Source: Cyprinodon diabolis
Lineage: Eukaryota > Chordata > Actinopteri > Cyprinodontiformes > Cyprinodontidae
DNA length: 64,000 nucleotides
NCBI GenBank assembly: GCA_030533445.1
Contig: CM060081.1
Coordinates: forward strand, 36,255,111-36,319,110
Reading direction: 5' to 3'
The translations under genes and the position numbers were made by a program. Below are positions 25,274 to 37,200 of this stretch, piece after piece (position 1 is the first letter of the stretch; each line of letters begins with the position of its first letter). The notes under the pieces were generated by a model. That model was not told the DNA's origin. It did not search any database and was given only the letters and a program-made list of their open reading frames with translations.

Positions 25274-28200
25274 GGAGGGAGAGAGAGAGGGGGGGGGAGG
25301 GGGAGAGGGGAGAGAGAGAGAGAGTTTAGAAACATATGTAAAAATATTTTTTGTTATTTTCCAGCCATGGACATCGGGTCCTTTTACAAAAGGCAGGAGA
25401 GCAATTTTAGAGACAGTTTTACGTTATCATATGTCATATAACACTGGATAATGGTAAAATGCTCTGGTTTATGTATGAATGCAGCACAAGCAGGGAGAGA
25501 CAGCAGAGATAGGGAAACGGGCCAGAATAAGGAGAAAAAGATGTAACAAGAAGCTGGTAATAATTGGTAAAGACAAGACCTGCTGCCTCTGGCTTGTTTT
25601 TAGAAGCTTGACTAAAAAAGCCATTTGGATGCTCTCAATATACAGTGCACTTCAAAATTACTTAAGCTTCAATGACTCTGCATTTTGATCAGTAACTGTG
25701 AATCAGTTAGGTGCAATTTTTTCAAAGGCTGATGGACGTGCCTGGAACACTTCTTGAGGGTGTCGTCCGAGGGGAACATGTCTAGTCTACCTCAGTAGAC
25801 TCCTCTCAATGTGGAGGAGATTTCATATAGGTGAGGGTAGGAACGTAGACCAACCAGCAAAATCTCAGCTTTGCCTTTTTGCTCAGCTTTCTTTCTACCA
25901 CAACAGACTGTGCAGTGTCTGCATTATAGCAGTGGCCGCACCGATCCGTCTATCAATCCCCTGCTCTATTCTCCCAACCTTGAAAATTACTTTTATGTGC
26001 AATAAATATTAGCAAATTAGTGGCAGGAATAACTTCTTACTTTTTTGGGGTACCAAATCAGGTACCCCAAAATGAAATATTTAGTGTGCTAAGTCCCTGA
26101 TGATGAGAGTGTCTAGCCCCACTCTTGGTGTGAATTAAATGGGACATTCAGCTAATGTCACAGTAAAAAGTGTGCTGGTATACTTTCTTGCACATTTAAG
26201 TCAATCAGTAACATTTTGATTAGAAGTAATTTATGAAGCTGCTTTTTTTCTGATTTTAAGTCTTGAATGCCAGTTCTGTCAAGTTAAGTTGAAAACTATT
26301 TGCCATTTAATTTGAATGCCACATTTAATCATTTTAAGACGTACACTAACTCTTGGACAGCTATTTTTTTTATCCCTTTGAAGACAATCCATGATTTTCA
26401 TACTGATATACTTTTTCTTTTAGGGAAAATTCAGATGTGAGACATTACAGGGGAATGTAAATGTTTGTGTTAACAGGCTTTTGATGGAACCCTTTGACAA
26501 ACGGCACGGCTTTGTTAGAGCACCGCAGTTGGACCAAGAGAGACTTTTTAACATTGCAATTAGACTTTGAGTGACAGTGTTCCTAAACAAATTTGTTTGA
26601 ATGTTCATATGTATAATTCATTAACTGTAAACTTCAAAGGGCAATAGATTTCCACAACATTCAAATAGTTGATGTATTTAGAGTGTTTTCATCATCCATT
26701 ACACTGCACACAATGCATAGCTACAAAAAAGATACTTGGCACACACACACACACTCACACAAGTCGTCCAAAAGCTTATTTTATACTGTGTACACAACTA
26801 AAACCAAATGCAGGCTCCTCTGTGTTTACTGGAGAGACCTACTCTATTTTTCTTGTCAGCTGTGATGTCTGGGAAAGTTTCTGCATCTGAGTCATAATGT
26901 CCCTTTTGTCATCTCTCTGGCTTTGGAATGAAATTGGGGTAAAGGGAAATATGTAGAGAATTGACTTAGGCATGAACTTAAAAGATGTTTTACGGTATGA
27001 TCACTATAAAATTGCCACAGTTTAACAATATTACTGTATTTAAACAAACGTCTCAAACAAAACCTTAAAGCATAGAAATAAAGCTTAATATAATCACTTT
27101 TATTTAAAACAGAAATGCAATGTTTATTCCTTCCTCTACTCAAATAATACGTTATATTCTGAATCATAGGGCCTGATCTGCTAAGATCTTAAATAAACCT
27201 CACTAAATTGCTTGTGACAACAAAAAATTGCACCTGGAGTGATTTGGCATGTGGTGGTTGATCTACTTAGTATCTACGTAGACGTTGTGTGCATTTGATT
27301 ACAGGTGCAAAAGTGGTGCAGACTGTATATTTAGATGAGATTTTGCATTCGGTTTTTATAGAATTTTAGGTAATTGTGATATTGATAAGAAATAATGAAA
27401 TGTAAATAAGAATCAAAGCAATTATTATAATATATATTGCACTTTACCGTATCACAAAGTGCTGCAAAACAGTATCATCATTTTGAGTTATGAAAATACT
27501 GAAAGCTTGAATCAAAGGATTATATTAATTATATCAAATAGATAATGTAGAAAAGAGTCAAAAAACCCAACAGACATTAGTCTTGGTAGAAGCCACTGTC
27601 ATACACCTACTCCTTTAAAACTTCAATTTATCAGATACAAACATAGATAGGTCTATAATGACTGAATACAACATAGCTCTTCTTTGTATACAAAGGATAA
27701 TCTTGCCCACAGGATAGAAATAAGCACTTTCAGGCCTGCATAAGGGGCCTTTTTTCCCACTGTCCCTTTATAGCCTCTGATGATGATTTCTTGTTGTCTG
27801 ATGGTTCTTATGTTTTTAATGTTTAGTTTTGTTTGGTTTTAAAGAGACCACAATATTTAGGTTTAGTCATTTTGTTTTTTATCCATATTTTATTGCATAA
27901 AGATTGTTTACAGTCCTGCTGCTTTAATCTGTAACACACAGGCGTCTTTTCTTCCTTTTTTTCTCCTTCTTGCCACAATAACCACATATATTTTTGCAAA
28001 TTTGCACTGGACTTCCAAACATAAATGAAGCAGATGTAAAAACAGCACACACAATCTATTTCAGGTTTGTTAAATCATGATTATAAATGTATGCATTTTT
28101 CTCTGATAATTTTACAGGTTTAATAATGAGCACATCTAAGCTAAACACACCAAATTGATTATTCTGCAAACTTTGCATTGCATTTGATAAACAAGGTTCC

Positions 28201-31200
28201 ATAGGGTGATGTTTGGAGTGCCATTCCTTCTGCCGGTGTTGCTCCTCTGCAGCCATCTAATAGTAATTTCTAGATCAGTAAATGCTTATCTCTACTGACA
28301 AACTGAATGGAAAAGCTGTTTATTTTAATTTATGTTCCAGTACAATTTGGCAACTGTCAACACTGCCAAAGGTGCTTAATACTGGTTTAGTTAACATGGT
28401 GATCCTGATCTTCATTGGTAGCAAACTCCTCTGACCTGAACCTTATACGTAGAGCATCTATGGCTTATTGTCAAGAGGAAGTTGAGAGACATTAGATCCA
28501 ATGAGGCAGATAATCTGAAGGCAATCAAAGCGATCTTGGCTTTCCTTACACAGATTGCAACACTGCACTTATAAGGTAATTCATCAGGCTGAACAAGGTA
28601 TTAAGTACATGCTGCTGCTCTCTGGGAAGAGGCTTAGAAGCATACAATGCAGGTCCAGCTGATTCCAAAACAGCTTCTTCCCCATCGCCATTAGACTGCT
28701 GAATGTTCAATAAAACTGAAAAAAGAAAGGGAAAAACTAGTTTTGAATCTAAAAGGGTGTTTTTTGCTTCCTGTGTGTCCAGAACACTTCTTGTTCTTTT
28801 TATTTGTTTTTGTGTTCATTTGCTAATGTGCTTCAGATTGTAAATCAGTGTCCAGAATCAATTCAAAATGGTAAAATAAAAGTTGAATATGTTGTACTGG
28901 GTGTTGGCTGGAGATGATAGGACTACAAGAAAATGTCATTACCTGACAAAAAGAATAGACGGACTCAACAGGATGTTACTAGAGAGGGGAGATTGCTTGG
29001 AGGGAAACATTCCTGTCTTAGCCTGATCTTTTATGAAGATTCCCTCAGCAGAAAGCAGAGCAGGGGCCATAGACCTTCCCACCTGTACTGCCATGTCAGT
29101 CATAAATCCCTAAGTTCATGCAGCTCTATACTGTCACTGTAAAAAAGGAAGCAGAGCCAAACTACTTTCTCCTTCACGCTGCTTTGCAGAGCAGATTAAC
29201 TGCATGAATGTGTCATGAAAGCAAATTTCTTCCATATCAGATAGAAAGTCAAACTTTCTACCAGTGCATCCCTTATTAATAATTTTGTCTTAAGATCGGC
29301 TTTTTTTTAATTTTCCTGATCTTTTTTTTAGGCACTGGTATTTCATCTGGAATTTTCCAAGGAACACATGCAATCTCAAGTTCAACCCCATTCAACCCAA
29401 CCCAACAAGTGAGTAATTCACCCAAATATGGTTTATTATCAAAGACATTCATCTGTTGTAGACAATATATTGTGAAAATGGTGAATAATATTTATCAGCA
29501 CAATAACTGTTAATGATTCTTTTTTATGCCTCTCATCCTTGTCTCTGTTCTTAGGAATTTTCTTCATATTCCAGCTACAGCCAGAGTCAGTACTCTCCCT
29601 ATTATAATTCCCATCACTACAACAGTCCGTACATAACCAGCAGCAGCATCCCGCCTGCAGCAATCACAGCTCCATTAGCCTATCAGCACTCAGACCACCC
29701 AGTTATGATGCCCAACCACAGCCCAGAATCACACACAGGTAAAAAAAAAAAAGTGTTGTCTTTGTCTTTGCTTTTTCTTGTTTGCTTCAACAAATTAAAA
29801 TTTCATTAAAATTGTGATCTCAAACTTTAAAAAAGACTATAAAATATGCTAGCAGCCATTTCAAAAAGCCAAAACGGATGCAACATATGCATAAAATATA
29901 TGAAGTGTAGAAATGGCTTTGCTTTTGTGCAGCATCGTGGCTTCATTATAAAGTATTTTTGATATACAGTAACTAGTGAAAATATTGCCCTTTTTTTCAT
30001 TTCATTTTTCACATTACAACAACAAACTTTGATCTGTTTTGTCTGACTTTGTAACATGGACTAAAAGCAAATAAAAGGGAATACTATGCAAGGGTTTTCA
30101 TTTTTCAGATTCTATTTCAAACATGTAAACACTTGCAGTACAATCTACCTGGCTGTTGTCTGGAATGTTGTGAGGCTCGGAAATGTTCCAACACAGTGTT
30201 TTTTGTGTTTTTCGTTATACTGAAATACATTTATTTCTTTAGTGCTATTCCTATTTTATAGCCAGTTCAAGCCTGGTGGTGTGTAGAAATATTAAGCTCT
30301 AATCTAGTTGTTTTGTTTTTTTATTCTTAATACTGAAAAACAAAATGATATTGACACAAACATATTACAATTCATAGGTGTCTTGACCCACTTGTCCAAA
30401 AAAATGCATTAAAATAGTGTTGATCAGTGTTTTATGGTTTATTTTATTATTATTTAACTATTTTTATTCGAAAACGCAGATTATTCACATTTATAGCTAC
30501 TCTAAGAGAAAAGTCATTCAATTTCATAGACATTATAGATGATGAAAAATTACTACAAAGCTCTTTTGCCCAGTAACCAGTTACTTTGAAAATTTGGTAT
30601 TTTTTGAAAGAGGACACTTATATACACTATATTGCCAAAAGTATTTGCTCACCCATCCAAATTATTGGAATCAGGTGTTCCAATCACTTCCATGGCCACA
30701 GGTGTATAAATTCAAGCACCTAGGCATGCAGACTGTTTTTACAAACATTTGTGAAAGAATGGGTCGCTCTCAGGAGCTCAGTGAATTCCAGCGTGGAACT
30801 GTGATAGGATGCCACCTGTGCAACAAATCCAGTCGTGAAATTTCCTCGCTCCTAAATATTCCACAGTCAACTGTCAGCTGTATTATAAGAAAATGGAAGT
30901 GTTTGGGAACGACAGCAACTCAGCCACGAAGTGGTAGGCCACGTAAACTGACGGAGCGGGGTCAGCGGATGCTGAAACGCATAGTGCGAAGAGGTCGCCA
31001 ACTTTCTGCAGAGTCAATCACTACAGACCTCCAAACTTCATGTGGCCTTCAGATTAGCTCAAGAACAGTGCGCAGAGAGCTTCATGGAATGGGTTTCCAT
31101 GGTCGAGCAGCTGCATCCAAGCCATACATAACCAAGTGCAATGCAAAGCGTCGGATGCGGTGGTGTAAAGCACGCCGCCACTGGACTCTAGAGCAGTGGA

Positions 31201-34200
31201 GACGCGTTCTCTGGAGTGACGAATCGCGCTTCTCCATCTGGCAATCTGATGGACGGGTCTGGGTTTGGCGGTTGCCAGGAGAACGGTACTTGTCTGACTG
31301 CATTGTGCCAAGTGTAAAGTTTGGTGGAGGGGGGATTATGGTGTGGGGTTGTTTTTCAGGAGCTGGGCTTGGCCCCTTAGTTCCAGTGAAAGGAACTCTA
31401 AATGCTTCAGCATACCAAGACATTTTGGACAATTCCATGCTCCCAACTTTGTGGGAACAGTTTGGAGCTGGCCCCTTCCTCTTCCAACATGACTGTGCAC
31501 CAGTGCACAAAGCAAGGTCCATAAAGACATGGATGACAGAGTCTGGTGTGGATGAACTTGACTGGCCTGCACAGAGTCCTGACCTCAACCCGATAGAACA
31601 CCTTTGGGATGAATTAGAGCGGAGACTGAGAGCCAGGCCTTCTCGTCCAACATCAGTGTGCGACCTCACAAATGCGCTTCTGGAAGAATGGTCAAAAATT
31701 CCCATAAACACACTCCTAAACCTTGTGGACAGCCTTCCCAGAAGAGTTGAAGCTGTTCTAGCTGCAAAGGGTGGACCGACGTCATATTGAACCCTATGGA
31801 TTAGGAACGGGATGTCACTTAAGCTCATATGTGAGTCAAGGCAGGTGAGCAAATACTTTTGGCAATATAGTGTAGGTGCTGATGCATCTCAGTAATACAG
31901 GTGTCCCATTTTAAAAGGTTGGATACTTGGACTGGTCCTTTTATCATAATTTATTTTCCAGTAATAAGTAATATGTCCAGCATTTAACATTGATTAAATG
32001 CAAAATGTCTGTTGGAGATCGATGCATTCTTTTATTTTTTTTAGCAGATTACCACCCGCCACCCAGTCCACCAACACCAGGTAAAGAAGAGGGAATCCCA
32101 GGAAGAAGAGGATCTGATAGCAAGTTGAGAGGAAGAAAAAGAGTTATTGACCCTGCTCCTCCTCTTGACTCTGATATAGAGGTAAACATCATCTTATACA
32201 GTGTTGGAAATGATTGATATTTCTCTAAATGTTTATCTTTACCCCTTTTCAATCAGACGCACAAAACAAACTGCCATACAGCTCACGTACTGTATCTGTT
32301 ATTTCATTGCAGCGTGTGTTTATCTGGGATCTGGATGAAACCATCATCATTTTCCATTCACTCCTCACGGGAACTTTCTCCTCACGGTTTGGCAAGGTAC
32401 AAATATCTGACCGTTTACTTTGTCATTTGTTGTAAGAGTCTTTCTCTCTGACAAATCCCAGTAGATGATTATAGCAGACAGACAGTTTGCTCTGGATTTT
32501 CACGGTAAACACAGAATCCTACTTTTGTGAAATATTTCCTCTGCCTTTGTGGTCACCTGCTTATTTGAGCAACAGCTGAAGTCCATAACCTTTAGTTCTC
32601 ATATCTGAACATTTTCACACGCTGCCCTTGTTATGCCTTCTGCCCTCTTGTTTATTTTCATAATGCAGCGGGGTTGTTTTGCTACCCTGACAACCCACGG
32701 CGTGATTGACAGCCAGCGAGACCTTTACATAAGAGACCGGCAGCTGACAAGGGGTGGACAGTGGTGTGTTTCTTGTTTTTGGCCGAGGTGCAGTATTTTG
32801 AATTCTCACGGTCCCCCGGCGGGTTGACACAAGGCTGATGGGAGTTTGAGAGCAGCAATGCAGATCATTTCAGCTCCCTGGCAGCCCCTATGTGCCGATG
32901 TTTCTTTTTCTTTTCTTCTCTGCCCCGGCAAGGGTCTGTAGAGTAAGAGTGAGGAAGAGGCAAAGATCGACTAGGGCTTTGCGGATGTGTTGAAATGTGA
33001 CTCATGAGCCAAAAATTCCTCCCACTGCACAAATACCCCACTGCTGGATCCAGGGGAGCTCATTTGGACAGAATCTGACATCAAAACTCATACATGCAGT
33101 GAAGGAATTAAATGAGCGACAGCACAAAAAACAGCCCAGCACTTAAAGGTTCTTAAAACCTTGTAAGCCCCTAATTTACACCAAATGTGTTTTAATCCTA
33201 GAGAAATATCATGTCAAATGGATTTATCTCAGTTCATCCAAATTCTGATTTGCTGCTTATTAATGAGTCCAAGAAAATGGATCAGAGGGAAATGTTATTA
33301 CAAACAAATGGTTGGTTTTCAAAGAAAAACTGGAACCTATTCTTTGGAAAACATGGGGGGCCAGGCTGAAAGAGGCATGTTTTCAACAGTCTCTGTTGAG
33401 CCAGAAGTTACTAGAGAACCTCTTGTTTCATGTCATCTATTATCTCATTAATCATGCTGCACCCCATCCTGTCCTCCAGTATGTGAGTTCTATTCCCCCG
33501 GCTGTCTTTCATCTCAGTAAACCGCTTGCATTACAGTTAAAGTGAGAAGAGGGTTTTTTTTCTATCCGCCGTTCTTTTTGAATAGATACTGTGTGGTTGC
33601 TGCCCCTGTCTGAAATATGAAAAGATTACAGGATCAATATTTAATTCTCAACCTTTTATTATGTATTATCAAGAAGTTTTGTCAAATTGAAGTTGTTTCT
33701 GACTAAAGGGTTTTGGATGTGATAAATTTGCCTAAACTTCTTCCAAAACGCTTTTTTTTATTATTATTTAGGCCAAATATGAGCATTTGTTTTAAATTAA
33801 AAGTAAAGAAAAAAAATGATGAGATCTTCTCCTTCTTGTTCTCCCAGTACTTCTTAGTCCTTTTGAACTTTTCACCCTTTCATTCTCAAAGCATCCATTT
33901 TCTAAGGCTTATATGTTGTTCTTGCCCTGTTTTTGTCACCTTTTACCCTGCATGTTGCTTGTAGCTGTTAGCCAGGAAAAAGCCCCAGCTTGTCACTCTA
34001 AAAGGTATTAATGAGATGCTCACCTTTGGCTGACACTGCTTCCTCCCGGCCTGTCCCGCTGCCAAGGCAGACAGTAAAACAATGTGCCACACATAACTTC
34101 ACACACCTTCTTTTCAAGTCTATAATTACAGTTCGTCCACACTGACGGGTGCTGTGTTATGAGTTATTTGTTTCTGTTAGTGGGGATTAATTGTTGGTTC

Positions 34201-37200
34201 ATAAATTTCATAACTGAAATTGGTTTCATGCCTCAACCGTTCGTTTTATGTTTGTCACTCGGGAAAAGCAATCAAAGTAGATAAAGGGGAATCAGAGGGT
34301 AGACAAAACATTTTCGAAGCAGTTTTGCAGTATGATAAAGAGAACTAATGTATCTTTATGTACTCTTAGTGATTTAAAGCAATGCATCTATTTGCTTTTC
34401 TTTTTCATACGGATATTAAGAGGAGTGTTGAATCTTTCTGTTTTCACTAAATGTAAATTTGCTCCATTTTTATTTTCTCACTCAGGACACATTGGGTCAT
34501 TTATACATACATACAGTCTTACCTGTACTGTTAAGCTTAAAAAATTGCAGTGGGATACCTTTAAACTTGAGAAAAAGGTCTTAATGCTTTTTTAATGCAC
34601 TATTTTACAGTTAAGAGGCATGGAGGTCATGGTAGTCAATGAAATTACTCACTTGTTTTCCAAAACTCCAGGATTTCCTCGGCTTTCTGTGAATGTTTTG
34701 TAAATTTTGTCTTTAGAAATGTTCCGTTTTTCTGTTCCACTTTGTTAAGTCATATCTAATGTGAGGTTGATTTAGTTTATTACAGTAATCAGATAAGAGT
34801 TCAATCTTGCAACATTATACATATATTTAGTAGAGAATATATAGAAATGTTTATAGACGTTATACGGGACTGTAATTTTACAGTTATCCTTTATCATTAC
34901 AATAAACTTATACCATACGTGCATGACTGTGGGCAAGACTATACACTTAAGCACATGCTCACGTTTACGTTTTTGTAATTATGTAAAGAATATTCCATAC
35001 CGTAGCTGCTGCTTCGTAAGAATGCATCCCTGTTAATGTGTATAAAACGTTTTCTTTATATGTTTGAATATAATTAAAGAAAAAACAAACAGATTATTTT
35101 TTAATCATTTCTTTTTCTACTTTCAGTCTGAGATTAACTTGAACGACTGAAATGCTTCATTGGATTTAGAAACAGTGCCAGCAGAGATGAGACAGAAAAT
35201 AAAAAACTTGTCTGTTGGAGAAAACCCGGGCAGAAAATTGACACTAATTTAAAAGTTTGGCAAGCAGTATGACTGACATCGAAGTATTCACACTTGTTTT
35301 CCCCTGAAACCTGTTTGTCAGTGTAGTTGATGAGCAGGAAGTTAATGAAGACCAGCAGGCAGCTGCACTAACACGATGGCAGGACTAATGCTGTCTACTA
35401 ATTCAGTTTAAGCAAACACTTATTTACATAACTCACACTAAATAATTTTTTTAAGTTTTTTTTTCCAGCACCTTGGTGATAAAAATCTAGAAACATTAAT
35501 AGTTTGTATCATCTAATAAAATTGTTAATTAGCAAATCATAAGATATACATACATAAATAAAAAAAATTTAATTTAGTTGACATAAAAAGCCTAGGCATA
35601 TGACATAAACAGTTACAATTCATTTTAGGAGGACTTCTTTGTCATCCCAAATGAGATTTTACTTTGCTTTATTGAAGGATAATATATCAGTAGTATTCAT
35701 TTTCCTCCTTCTGTCTGTTCACCAGGACTCATCAAAGGCGGTGTCTCTGGGTTTGTGGATGGAAGAAATGATCTTCAATCTTGCCGACTCAAGACTCTTT
35801 TTTAATGACCTGGAGGTGAGTTTTTAAATTTAAACAAATTGGGATCAGATGACAGCAGGCTAAAAGATTTTTTTTTTCACATCTGAGCCCTTTCAGTAGC
35901 ATTCACAGAGCATCCAGATTCAGAAGTCTGGCTTATTCACATAAAGATTTGATTCACGCTATGGTCGAGCTCCCAGTTTTATTTCAGTTAGTTGCTTAAC
36001 CTGTTGCACTTAGGCATTTATGAAATGTTACATCTTACTTTGCAAAGTCTGGAAAAAGGTTTGAGGTGTTCATAATTTAGAAAAAAAAAACAACTTTACA
36101 GATAAATATAATCCTGTAGTAATGACCCAGGAGGAAGAGTGCTGAAGGACATTTTTGTCTCCATAAGCACTCCAAAATTAAAACTGCACACCTTCCTAAA
36201 GTATAACAAAAACATAGGTGCTGATACAGCTTCTAAAATCAATTATTCAACCAGAGTGAAATGTTTTTTTTTTTTTATCACATTCCTCTGCCCTGTTCTG
36301 ACAAAGGGAACAAGAACCATCTGTCTCATAATTATAGGGGTGTGTCTGAGTCTCCAAGAGGAAAATTAGTCAAAGAGGCGCTCTGGAGGAGTGAAAGGAG
36401 CCAACAAAGCCATCTCCAAACCCAGTGTTTATCCCTATTTTGTAGTTTGAGCTGAGTAAATATCTTGAGTAGTACTTTGTCAACTCCTGCTGTCAAGTAG
36501 GGGTAATTATCCAGTCTCGCACTTCTGTCAACAGTGCTGCAGATTTCACATCTGAATTTTGAATTTGATGGGAAGTGAAAACTGAAATAATGACAAATAA
36601 AACGCAGAATTTCTGGTACATTGTAATCAGACGTATTCAGAATTGTCATTTCATGACAAATCATCACCTTTTTGTTTATTATTTTATTTTAAACTTTATT
36701 GATACAGCACAAAGTAGCACAAAAATTTTTGTTCGAGAAGTTTGTGTTGCTGAATTCAGACCCCCTAATTTAACACTGCCTAAACCAATTGGCTGCAGTT
36801 ACAGGTCAAAGTCTGGAGAAAAGTTTGCAAATTCTGATTTTTTCACTTTTAGGACTGAAATAAAATGTAAAGAAAAACAACACAACCAGTTAATCACTAA
36901 TGATTATAATGATATACATTTTTTTTGTATACTGCCAGCTTATAATGAATTATCTTTGTACAATGTCGATAAGTTTCTGGAGCGGTTCCTTAAAATAAAA
37001 TCTATAATAAAATAAACATCCTTATGGACCTTAAAAACAAAGGAAAATCTTAAAGGTATATTGGAGGATTTTTTTTTTTGCAGGTGGATCATCAAAATAA
37101 GTAGTCCTCCTTATTTTCAACCATTCTGGTGATACGTTTACGTAAGGTCCTCCTACGTGTTAGTCCCCATTTTCACTTAATGGTGGAGTCTGACATAGTG

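Larger units (their letters stand above)
24055..29331 (+). other. eya2: eya2 intron between coding exons 2 and 3
   Basis: Five kilobases with no exon found. It holds a TA tract plus polypurine tract (25,240-25,324), a LINE fragment (about 25,735-25,985), a perfect 12-bp hairpin (26,043-26,072), and Tc1 and LINE relics (28,365-28,720). Confidence 0.7.

Noticed and set aside
30594..30758. Longer 398-residue version of the Tc1 transposase
   Set aside because: The extra N-terminus begins before the terminal repeat and translates the repeat itself. The internal ATG gives the normal Tc1 length.
31082..31852. 256-codon ORF antisense to the Tc1 transposase
   Set aside because: It mirrors a real DD34E transposase and has no recognisable domain, so it is a shadow frame.
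36575..37015. 146-codon ORF in an eya2 intron
   Set aside because: A+T-rich composition, no domain, no promoter or splice evidence. Best explained as chance.
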